Shown here piece after piece: positions 1 through 6,306 of a stretch of 8,643 nucleotides of DNA (positions are counted from its first letter, which is position 1; each line of letters starts with the position of its first letter). Both the position numbers and the translations under genes were made by a program. The notes below the pieces were generated by a model. It did no database searches. It worked only from the letters and a program-made list of their open reading frames with translations, and had not been told where the DNA came from. The DNA comes from Rhodospirillales bacterium (lineage in GTDB: Bacteria; Pseudomonadota; Alphaproteobacteria; Acetobacterales; Acetobacteraceae), in contig JAGWIL010000061.1 of the NCBI GenBank assembly GCA_028866335.1, forward strand, positions 1-8,643, written 5' to 3'.

Positions 1-224
1 TGGACCGCTCAGGCTATCTCTCCGCTTATTTCGTGCTAATCCTCACCCACGCAATCCATATGGGCATTGGCATTCTCTGGATGCTGGTGATGCTGGTGCA
101 GATACCGCGCTACGGCTTCAACGAAATGGTGGTGGCCCGGATGCTGAACCTGCGCATGTTCTGGCAGTTTCAGGCAACCGTGTGGGTTTGCGTGTATGTT
201 TATGTTTACATGATTGGAGCCTGA
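1..224 (+). CDS. cyoC: Cytochrome bo-type ubiquinol oxidase subunit III, C-terminal part (5' truncated)
   Basis: This is the end of subunit III of a cytochrome bo3-type quinol oxidase, an inner-membrane terminal oxidase that oxidises ubiquinol and reduces oxygen. The gene enters from the left edge; the reading frame starts at base 3 and gives 73 residues before TGA at 222-224. Two hydrophobic helices are visible. The first contains a THAIHMGIGILWMLVMLVQ stretch that matches the TH-G-H...G-W...VQ pattern of CyoC. The second runs from FWQFQATVWVCVY to the end MIGA and matches the last helix of E. coli CyoC, which ends in a similar YLMGAM. The E. coli protein as I remember it has FWHFLDVVW here, so this copy has Gln for His and Ala for Asp. 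cyoD starts 2 bases after the stop. The identification is from remembered alignment and is firm at family level. Confidence 0.88.
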   Translation, partial: DRSGYLSAYFVLILTHAIHMGIGILWMLVMLVQIPRYGFNEMVVARMLNLRMFWQFQATVWVCVYVYVYMIGA

Positions 225-226
225 AA

Positions 227-610
227 ATGGCCGGTTCTCATTCCGATCCTCTGGCGCACCCGGAAGTTCAACAGGGCGGCGCGCTGCGTTATATCGCAGG
301 GTTTATCAGCACTGTGGTGCTGATGGGTGCCGCACTTATCGTCACCATGCGCCACGACCTGCCTTACCAATCCTTCGTGGAGCTGGTGGGCGGTTTGGCC
401 TTTCTGGCCCTGCTTTCGCAGGCGGCGTTGTTCTACGGGCTGGATATTTCCCGCGCGCAGATTTGGAAGAGCGTCTCGCTCATCCTCACCGTGCCGCTGT
501 TCATCATCACGGTCGGCCTTACGGTGTGGATGTTCCAATCGCTCGATCAGCGCACCATGGTGATGCCAAGCAGCGCCGCCGCGGCGACGCAGCCGACATT
601 GTTGCAGTAA
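227..610 (+). CDS. cyoD: Cytochrome bo-type ubiquinol oxidase subunit IV
   Basis: This is a 127-residue, three-helix inner-membrane protein, the small subunit IV that assists assembly of the bo-type quinol oxidase. Hydrophobic segments lie at about residues 20-41, 51-72 and 80-104. The third, with the W-x(7)-LTV and the VGLTVWMFQSL part, aligns with the matching region of E. coli CyoD (109 residues). The ATG at 227 is chosen because GGAG at 216-219 lies 7 bases upstream and because it follows the cyoC stop by 2 bases; an in-frame GTG at 182 would add 15 residues inside cyoC without support. The tail after about residue 110 (SSAAAATQPTLLQ) is an extra low-complexity extension compared with E. 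coli. The two histidines in the VHL..FLHM part of E. coli CyoD are Gln and Gly here. No cyoE follows; the next gene is convergent. Confidence 0.85.
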   Translation: MAGSHSDPLAHPEVQQGGALRYIAGFISTVVLMGAALIVTMRHDLPYQSFVELVGGLAFLALLSQAALFYGLDISRAQIWKSVSLILTVPLFIITVGLTVWMFQSLDQRTMVMPSSAAAATQPTLLQ

Positions 611-2380
611 TCAGAAGGCGCTGTCCCCCAGCGCCATCAACGCAGTCTTGCCGGATTTGATGGTAAACAGCAACGCCCCCGCTTGCGGCAGAATACGCTC
701 CACGAAGAACCGCGCGGTGGCGAGTTTGGCGGTGTAGAAGTCTTCATCCCCGCTTGCCTCCGCGGCTATCTTCGCACTGCGCATCCACATAAAGCCCAGC
801 GCAACCAGCCCGAACAGGCGCAGATAATCGGTGGCTGCGGCACCGGCCTCCTCGGCATCCTTCAAGCCCTTTTCTGCGATAAAGCCGGTGGCAAGCTGCA
901 ACGCCCCGAAGGCGCGGGCAAAACCCTGCACCATTTTGCCAATTTTCGGGTGGTTCTGCTCGGCTTCTATAAACGCCGCCACGGGGTGAAAAAACCGGCG
1001 CAAGCCGCGGCCCATATTCGCGGGCAGTTTGCGGCCCACGAGGTCCAGCGCCTGGATGCCGTTGGTGCCTTCGTAAATCATCGCAATGCGGGAATCCCGC
1101 ACGAGCTGTTCCATGCCGTGGTCGCGGATATAGCCGTGGCCACCATAGGTCTGCACCGCGAGGTTGGCACTCTCAAACCCGAGATCGGTGAACAGCGCCT
1201 TCACCACCGGGGTGATGATGGCGATAAACTCCTCCGCCTCCGCCTTTTCCTTCGGGTCCTCGCTGCGCTCAGCGATATCCATAACGCTGGCCACCCAAAC
1301 GCCCAAAGCGCGGCAGCCCTCGTTATAAGCGCGCATGGTCATCAGGTTGCGGCGGATATCGGGGTGAACGATAATTGGGTCCGCCGGTTTTTCCGGGTAT
1401 TTGGCGCCGGCCAAAGAGCGGCCTTGCAGCCGGTCTTTCGCGTAGGCCACCGCCCCTTGGTAAGCCGCTTCGCCAACGCCCAAACCTTGTGTGCCGACCG
1501 AGAGGCGTTCGGAATTCATCATCACGAACATCGCCTGCATACCCTTATGGGCTGCGCCGACCAGAAAGCCCTTCGCGTCGTCGAAATTGATCTGGCAGGT
1601 GGCGGAGGCTTTAATGCCCATCTTGTGCTCAATGGCCGCGCAAGAAACACCATTGCGGGTGCCAGGCTTGCCGTTTGCATCCGGCAGGAATTTCGGCACC
1701 AGAAAGAGCGAAATGCCTTTAATGCCCGGCGGCGCATCCGGCAGGCGGGCGAGCACGAGGTGGATGATATTCTCCGCCATGTCGTGTTCACCGGCGGAGA
1801 TAAAGATTTTAGAACCATTCAGCGTATATCTGCCATCTTCCTGCGGCACCGCCTTGGTGCGCAGCAACCCCAAATCCGTGCCGCAATGGGCTTCGGTGAG
1901 GCACATGGTGCCGGACCATTCGCCAGAGACAAGCTTCGGCAGATAAAAATCTTTCAGCTCCTCGGAACCATGGCTCTTCAGCGCCACATATGCGCCGTGG
2001 GAAAGGCCAGGGTAAAGCCCGAAGGAAATGTTGCAGGCGCAGATCATTTCCTCCACCAGCTTCGCCACCGTTTCTGGCAGGCCTTGGCCGCCATATTGCG
2101 GGTCGGCGTTCAGCGCCCCCCAGCCAGCCTCTGAGAACGCCTTGTAAGCCTCTTTGAAGCCTTTGGGGGTGCGGACCACGCCGTTTTCGTAATGGCAGCC
2201 TTCCTCATCGCCAGGGGCGTTAAGCGGCAGCAGAATTTCAGCGCAGAATTTTCCGGCTTCCTCCAAAACGCTGTCCAGCAAATCGGGCGTGAAATCCTCG
2301 GTGCCGGGCAGGGGCTTCGCGGGGTGCAGCTCGTGCAGAACAAAGCGCATGTCCCGCAAGGGCGCGGTGTAGGTTTGCAT
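611..2380 (-). CDS. fadE: Acyl-CoA dehydrogenase, about 590-residue type with C-terminal extension
   Basis: This is a FAD-dependent acyl-CoA dehydrogenase that would catalyse the first step of beta-oxidation in the cytoplasm (acyl-CoA to trans-2-enoyl-CoA), passing electrons to electron-transfer flavoprotein. It has 589 residues. A short N-terminal extension (about 1-35) precedes the helical N domain, the middle beta domain has LTEAHCGTDLG (161-171), and the C domain has QTYGGHGYIRDHG (410-422) and IYEGTNGIQ (435-443). Glu437 sits where the catalytic base of MCAD-type enzymes lies. About 140 residues follow, typical of the large DmdC/B. subtilis FadE-like class rather than the 814-residue E. 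coli FadE. The ATG at 2380 has TCTCCTT (AAGGAGA on its strand, 2388-2394) 7 bases upstream, overlapping the fadN stop, so translation is probably coupled. It is the last gene of the block and abuts the cyoD stop. Chain-length preference cannot be read from sequence. Confidence 0.93.
   Translation of the reverse strand: MQTYTAPLRDMRFVLHELHPAKPLPGTEDFTPDLLDSVLEEAGKFCAEILLPLNAPGDEEGCHYENGVVRTPKGFKEAYKAFSEAGWGALNADPQYGGQGLPETVAKLVEEMICACNISFGLYPGLSHGAYVALKSHGSEELKDFYLPKLVSGEWSGTMCLTEAHCGTDLGLLRTKAVPQEDGRYTLNGSKIFISAGEHDMAENIIHLVLARLPDAPPGIKGISLFLVPKFLPDANGKPGTRNGVSCAAIEHKMGIKASATCQINFDDAKGFLVGAAHKGMQAMFVMMNSERLSVGTQGLGVGEAAYQGAVAYAKDRLQGRSLAGAKYPEKPADPIIVHPDIRRNLMTMRAYNEGCRALGVWVASVMDIAERSEDPKEKAEAEEFIAIITPVVKALFTDLGFESANLAVQTYGGHGYIRDHGMEQLVRDSRIAMIYEGTNGIQALDLVGRKLPANMGRGLRRFFHPVAAFIEAEQNHPKIGKMVQGFARAFGALQLATGFIAEKGLKDAEEAGAAATDYLRLFGLVALGFMWMRSAKIAAEASGDEDFYTAKLATARFFVERILPQAGALLFTIKSGKTALMALGDSAF
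617..635. terminator. Hairpin at the cyoD/fadE convergent junction, possible bidirectional 3' end
   Basis: GGCGCTG (617-623) and CAGCGCC (629-635) form a perfect 7-bp GC-rich stem with a 5-base loop. It lies inside the last codons of fadE and begins 7 bases past the cyoD stop, so both transcripts would form it. Neither side has a true T-tract: the minus-strand side is followed by TTCTGATT and the plus-strand side by ATCAACG. A termination or 3'-end-protecting role is therefore an inference from the perfect stem and its position. Confidence 0.4.
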
Positions 2381-2387
2381 GGCTTCT

Positions 2388-2394
2388 TCTCCTT
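2388..2394 (-). promoter_or_regulatory. fadE ribosome binding site overlapping the fadN stop codon
   Basis: On the minus strand this reads AAGGAGA, a near-perfect Shine-Dalgarno sequence 7 bases before the fadE ATG. Its first two bases are also the last two of the fadN TAA stop (2395-2393), so ribosomes finishing fadN are already at the fadE entry site. This fixes the fadE start. Confidence 0.8.
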
Positions 2395-4660
2395 AGTTGC
2401 GGAGCGGCTTACCGGTGGTGAGCATCGCCTCGATGCGCGCCAGCGTGCCGTCCTGTTTCATCAACCGCATAAAAGCGGCATGTTCAATTTCAAGAATTTG
2501 CTGCTCGGTTGGGCGGTCGATGAGATCCGCCTCACCACCGGAAAGCACTTTGGCGAGTTCCCCGGCCACAACTTCATCGTAAGGCGTGGCAAGGCCCTTC
2601 TTGCGGAAATCCTTTACCGCCATGGTGAAGGCCGTGCGGCCATCCTCACCGGGAAGCTGATAGGTCGGTGGTTCGGGCGGGGCGTAATGTTCCACCATGG
2701 CAAGCGCCTTTGCTTTCGCATCCGCCAGCAGGCGGTAACGATTCATGGTGATGCCATCACTCTCACGCAGAAAGAGAAGTTCTTTGGCATTGGCAGCAGA
2801 TTTGCTCACCGTGGCGGTGCTCACCGTCTCGAACACTTTTGTGGCGGCTGGCATGGGCCCACGCGGCATCGCCTTGTTGGCAGCCCAGCGTGCCAGCATC
2901 TCCGTGCAGCCACCCCAGGCGGGTACAAGGCCCACGCCACATTCCACCAGCCCGATATAGGTTTCCGCATGGGCCTGCGCGGCGGAGGAATGCAGCACAA
3001 TCTCGCAGCCGCCACCCAGCGCCATGCCGAACGGTGCGGCAACGCTGGGGAAAGGCGAATATTTCAGCTTCTTGAAAATGCGCTGACCGGAGGAAACAAG
3101 TTTCTCAATCTCCCCCCAAGCGGCGATGTTGGCGGCAAAAAGTGCCAAGCCGAGATTTGCCCCGGCGGAGAAATGCGAGCCCTCGTTATAAATCACCAGC
3201 GCCTTGTGGTTTTGTGGCACGAGGTCGATGGCTTGGTCGAGCAGCTCAAGATTATGCTGGTCCCAGCTATTGCTTTTTGAGGTCAGTTCAAAACACAAAA
3301 CACCGTCGCCAATATCCCACACGCAGGCGGAGGCGTTTTTAAGCAGTGGTTTGGCGGTGAGTTTAATATCCTCCAGCATCACCACGCCATCCGGGCGGGT
3401 GAGCTTATGGTAGGCACCGTCCTGGCCCAGATATTCGCGGGCGCCGTTTTCAACCCGATAGAATTTTTTACCCCTGGCGGCAGTGAGCAAGGCGGGAACG
3501 GGGAAGTTGTCGGCCGTCAGTTTATCGGCCAGCCAATCCACGCCGAGTTTGTCGATCAGCTCAAACGGACCAAGTTTCCAGTTATAACCAAGCCGCATTG
3601 CTTCATCGATGGCATGAATATCTTCAGCCGCTTCCGGCACCAGAGAAGCCGCGTAGGCTAGTGTCTGGCCCATCACCCTCCAGGCATAGCGGGATTGGGT
3701 GAGCAAAGCCTGCAAATCCCGCCCGTCCGGCGCTGTGGCTTTCTGCATCGGGCGGTACTCGCCGGTTGCAAGATCGATGGCTTCGCGGCCCTTGGCACCC
3801 TTGCGGTAAAACCCGCCTTTGCCTTTGCGGCCGGTATAGCCCTCCGCGATCATTTTCTTCGTCAACGGCAAATCGCGGTTGGTGGCATGGAAGGCATCGC
3901 TGGCGGGCAGAGCGCCCGCGAGGCTGGCATTGATATGCGGCATCAAATCCAACCCCACGAGGTCGATAAGCCCGAATACCCCGGTTTTGGGAATACCAAA
4001 CGGGCGGCCCATGATGGCGTCGGCTTCTTCCACCGTCAGCCCTGCATCCATCGCCTCGATCACCCCGGTTTGCAGCCAGAAAACGCCCAGGCGGTTGGCA
4101 ATGAAACCCGGCGAATCCTTGGCAATCACCACACTCTTGCCCAGCGCGTGGTCGGTGAAATTCGATATCTTGCTGGCGAGGTCAGGGTCGGTTTCAGGGC
4201 TCTTCACCAGTTCCAGCAGGCGCATATAGCGCGGCGGGTTGAAAAAATGCGTGATCAGGAAATCGCGTTTGAAACTCTCCGGCATTCCCTCTGTTAGTTT
4301 AGAAAGCGGAATGGTTGAGGTGTTGGAGGAAACCGCTGTGCCGGGGCGGCGAATGGCGTCGATCTTGCGGTAAAGCTCCTGCTTTACATCCAGCCGCTCG
4401 ATGATGGCTTCCACCACCCAATCGCAGGAAGCAAGCTGGGGCAGGTCATCCGCGATGTTGCCCGGCGTGACCAGCTTGGCCGCACGGGCGGACATGAAGG
4501 GCGCAGGCTCTGTCTTCAACATTTTGGCGATGGCGTTTTTGGCGCCATCCGGCACCACGTCCAGCAGCAGCACCGGCACGCCCGCATTGGCGAATTGCGC
4601 GGCAATGGCCGCTCCCATGGTTCCCGCGCCGATGACAGCGGCCTTGCGAATGCTTTCCAT
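2393..4660 (-). CDS. fadN: Bifunctional 3-hydroxyacyl-CoA dehydrogenase/enoyl-CoA hydratase, dehydrogenase domain first
   Basis: This 755-residue fusion would carry out steps two and three of beta-oxidation: hydration of 2-enoyl-CoA and NAD-dependent oxidation of the 3-hydroxyacyl-CoA. The N-terminal Rossmann domain has GAGTMG (11-16). The dehydrogenase signature HFFNP has catalytic His138 and the partner Glu150, and SPGFIANR (183-190) opens the C-terminal helical dehydrogenase domain. A second such domain carries GYNWKLGPFELID (358-370). The hydratase domain follows from about 445, with oxyanion-loop SAGANL (498-503) and the two expected catalytic glutamates, Glu553 in GGGCE and Glu573 in GLVEC. 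This order is opposite to E. coli FadB/FadJ and like B. subtilis FadN. The ATG at 4660 shares its A with the thiolase TGA stop and has GGAG at 4669-4672 (8-base spacer). An upstream in-frame start at 4708 would add 16 residues unlike the family and is rejected. Confidence 0.93.
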   Translation of the reverse strand: MESIRKAAVIGAGTMGAAIAAQFANAGVPVLLLDVVPDGAKNAIAKMLKTEPAPFMSARAAKLVTPGNIADDLPQLASCDWVVEAIIERLDVKQELYRKIDAIRRPGTAVSSNTSTIPLSKLTEGMPESFKRDFLITHFFNPPRYMRLLELVKSPETDPDLASKISNFTDHALGKSVVIAKDSPGFIANRLGVFWLQTGVIEAMDAGLTVEEADAIMGRPFGIPKTGVFGLIDLVGLDLMPHINASLAGALPASDAFHATNRDLPLTKKMIAEGYTGRKGKGGFYRKGAKGREAIDLATGEYRPMQKATAPDGRDLQALLTQSRYAWRVMGQTLAYAASLVPEAAEDIHAIDEAMRLGYNWKLGPFELIDKLGVDWLADKLTADNFPVPALLTAARGKKFYRVENGAREYLGQDGAYHKLTRPDGVVMLEDIKLTAKPLLKNASACVWDIGDGVLCFELTSKSNSWDQHNLELLDQAIDLVPQNHKALVIYNEGSHFSAGANLGLALFAANIAAWGEIEKLVSSGQRIFKKLKYSPFPSVAAPFGMALGGGCEIVLHSSAAQAHAETYIGLVECGVGLVPAWGGCTEMLARWAANKAMPRGPMPAATKVFETVSTATVSKSAANAKELLFLRESDGITMNRYRLLADAKAKALAMVEHYAPPEPPTYQLPGEDGRTAFTMAVKDFRKKGLATPYDEVVAGELAKVLSGGEADLIDRPTEQQILEIEHAAFMRLMKQDGTLARIEAMLTTGKPLRN

Positions 4661-5796
4661 CACACGCGCTCCAGAATGGTGGCAATGCCCTGGCCGCCGC
4701 CAATGCATTGCGTGGCGAGCGCATAGCGCCCGCCAATGCGGGCCAGCAGGGAAGCCGCCTTGCCGGTAATGCGGGCACCCGTGGCACCCAGCGGATGGCC
4801 AAGGGCTATGGCCCCGCCATCAATATTCACCTTCGCTGCGTCCAGCCCAAGGTCGCGGATGCAGGCGAGGGACTGCGAGGCAAATGCCTCGTTTAGCTCC
4901 ACCACATCAATGTCAGAAACAGAAATTCCAGCACGGGCCAGCGCCTTTTTGCTGGCGGCCACAGGGCCAATGCCCATAATCTCCGGCGCGCAGCCTGCCG
5001 TGGCGGTGGCGATGATACGCGCCAGCGGCTTCAGCCCGTGTTTGGCGGCGTAATCCGCTGAGCAGACCAGCACGGCGGAGGCACCATCGGTCAGCGGGGA
5101 GGAGGTTCCGGCGGTAACCGAACCATCAGTGCTAAAGGCGGGTTTCAAGCCAGCCAGGCCCTCGGCGGTGGTCTCAGGCCGTGGGCAGCCATCCGCGTCC
5201 ACCTTGCCTGCCTTGGTGGTGATGGGAATGATCTCGTCTTTGAAATGTCCGGCCTTGATGGCGGCAGCGGTGCGGCGCTGACTCTGCACCGCAAAAGCCT
5301 CCTGCTCGGCACGCGAGATCTTCCATTTCGTCGCCACGTTCTCGGCGGTTTCGCCCATGCCCATATAGGCGGCGGGAAGTTTCTCATACAAAGCCGGGTT
5401 GGGCAGCGGGTTGAAGCCCATCATCGGCACGCGGCTCATGCTTTCAACCCCGGCGGCGATAAACACCTCGCCAGCACCGGTGGCGATATGCCCTGCGGCG
5501 ATATGAATGGCCTGCATGGAGGAACCACAAAAGTGGTTCACCGTGTATCCACCGACAGATTGCGGCAACCCGGCGTGAAGCGCCACCAGCCTTGCAAGGT
5601 TCAGCCCCTGCTCGCCTTCTGGAAAAGCGCAGCCGAGAATCACGGCTTCAAGGTCGGACGGAGTGATACCCGCCCGGGCGACAAGGGAAGCGATAAGCTC
5701 AGCGGCGATATCGTCTGGCCTGGTGCGGGCAAGCGCGCCCTTGGTCGCGAGGGTGAAAGGCGAGCGGGCATAGCTTGCGATAACGGCTTGGGTCAC
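4660..5796 (-). CDS. fadA: Acetyl-CoA C-acyltransferase (3-ketoacyl-CoA thiolase)
   Basis: This thiolase would perform the last step of the beta-oxidation cycle, cleaving 3-ketoacyl-CoA with CoA to give acetyl-CoA and a shortened acyl-CoA. It has 378 residues when started at GTG 5796, which fits thiolases (about 380-400). Catalytic residues are visible: nucleophile Cys90 in NHFCGSSMQA, the NEAFA motif at 302-306, His334 in GHPLGATGAR and Cys364 in QCIGGGQG. The usual text around the nucleophile is CSSG, so CGSS is a mild variant. The GTG start is supported by GGGAG at 5803-5807 (6-base spacer) and by its 4-base GTGA overlap with the merR stop. The longer frame to 5892 would read 32 atypical residues inside merR. 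The stop shares a base with the fadN ATG, which implies stoichiometric translation; thiolase and FadN-type proteins commonly work together. A biosynthetic acetoacetyl-CoA thiolase is less likely in this context. Confidence 0.93.
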   Translation of the reverse strand: MTQAVIASYARSPFTLATKGALARTRPDDIAAELIASLVARAGITPSDLEAVILGCAFPEGEQGLNLARLVALHAGLPQSVGGYTVNHFCGSSMQAIHIAAGHIATGAGEVFIAAGVESMSRVPMMGFNPLPNPALYEKLPAAYMGMGETAENVATKWKISRAEQEAFAVQSQRRTAAAIKAGHFKDEIIPITTKAGKVDADGCPRPETTAEGLAGLKPAFSTDGSVTAGTSSPLTDGASAVLVCSADYAAKHGLKPLARIIATATAGCAPEIMGIGPVAASKKALARAGISVSDIDVVELNEAFASQSLACIRDLGLDAAKVNIDGGAIALGHPLGATGARITGKAASLLARIGGRYALATQCIGGGQGIATILERV

Positions 5797-6248
5797 GGTG
5801 ATCTCCCGATCAGTTTGGCGGCGGTTTTTTTCACCCGCCCGGCTTTGGTGGTAGGCGCGGGTGAGGGCATTGCTTCCAGCGCATCCTCGCATTGCAGCTC
5901 AATGCCGCGTAGCTCGGTTAGGGTCTGTTCCACGGCATGGCGTTGGTCTTCCAGCTTTTGGATACGGTTCTGCACGGCCTTGAGAAGTGCCCTGGTCTGT
6001 TTGCCGTGGCTAGGGTCTGTGTCGTAAAGCTCAAGATATTCCTTGATCTCTTTAATCGAGAAGCCAAGTCGCTTGCCCCGCAGAATAAGAATCATGCGCG
6101 CGCGGTCCCGCTGGGAATAGACGCGCGTATTGCCCGCACGGCGCGGGGCAAGAAGCCCCTGCGCCTCGTAAAAATGCAAGGTCCGCACCGTAACCCCCAG
6201 CTCGGCACCGAGCTGGGTAACGGTATAAAGCGGGTCTCGCTGCGGCAT
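5793..6248 (-). CDS. MerR-family transcriptional regulator of the beta-oxidation block
   Basis: This 151-residue DNA-binding regulator has the MerR layout. The winged helix-turn-helix lies at about residues 8-75, with YTVTQLGAELGVTVRTLHFY followed by EAQGLL, the R-x-Y wing at 42-44 and RGKRLGFSIKEIKEYL at 57-72. A predicted dimerising coiled coil follows (about 83-115, rich in Q, L, E and R), then a Pro/Ala/Lys-rich tail. It has one cysteine (120) and no metal-binding cysteine loop, so metal sensing is unlikely. The text resembles LiuR-type regulators found beside acyl-CoA catabolism genes, which suggests an acyl-CoA or related effector; that is inference. The start has AGGAG at 6254-6258 (5-base spacer). 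Its stop overlaps the fadA GTG by 4 bases, so it is co-translated with the enzymes. I saw no convincing promoter of its own in the 58 bases after fadL. Confidence 0.88.
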   Translation of the reverse strand: MPQRDPLYTVTQLGAELGVTVRTLHFYEAQGLLAPRRAGNTRVYSQRDRARMILILRGKRLGFSIKEIKEYLELYDTDPSHGKQTRALLKAVQNRIQKLEDQRHAVEQTLTELRGIELQCEDALEAMPSPAPTTKAGRVKKTAAKLIGRSP

Positions 6249-6268
6249 TTATACTCCTGTTGCTTGGC

Positions 6269-6300
6269 CCATGCCCGTATCTGGCGCCGGGGCCGTATGG
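6269..6300. other. Imperfect inverted repeat in the fadL-merR gap
   Basis: CCATGCCC (6269-6276) pairs with GGGC (6290-6293) and ATGG (6297-6300), giving 8 bp with a 3-base bulge around a 13-base loop that itself contains the palindrome GGCGCC. No T-run follows on the minus strand, so this is not a classical terminator. It could be an intercistronic RNA stem that sets the ratio between fadL and the downstream genes, or an operator. Apart from this and the merR Shine-Dalgarno sequence, the 58-base gap (6249-6306) holds nothing recognisable. Confidence 0.3.
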
Positions 6301-6306
6301 CTGAGG

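Noticed and set aside
683..2134. Long plus-strand open frame (483 codons) opposite fadE
   Set aside because: It has no recognisable domain, is rich in His, Arg and Gly as expected for antisense of GC-rich coding DNA, and lies wholly over a well-supported acyl-CoA dehydrogenase.
2192..3280. Plus-strand open frame (362 codons) across fadE and fadN
   Set aside because: It spans two solid minus-strand genes and their junction and shows no domain; the composition is that of a shadow frame.
4661..4708. Upstream extension of fadN to a start at 4708
   Set aside because: It would put 16 unrelated residues before the Rossmann strand that normally begins within a few residues of the start, and it overlaps the conserved end of the thiolase.
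5797..5892. Upstream extension of fadA to a start at 5892
   Set aside because: The extra 32 residues lie inside merR and do not resemble a thiolase N terminus; the GTG at 5796 has a good ribosome site and the classic 4-base overlap.
5245..6027. Plus-strand open frame (260 codons) opposite fadA and merR
   Set aside because: It crosses the fadA-merR overlap and has no family features, while both opposite genes have clear motifs.
5793..6248. MerR protein as a metal or oxidative-stress sensor
   Set aside because: Only one cysteine (120) is present and there is no C-terminal metal loop or Fe-S cysteine cluster.
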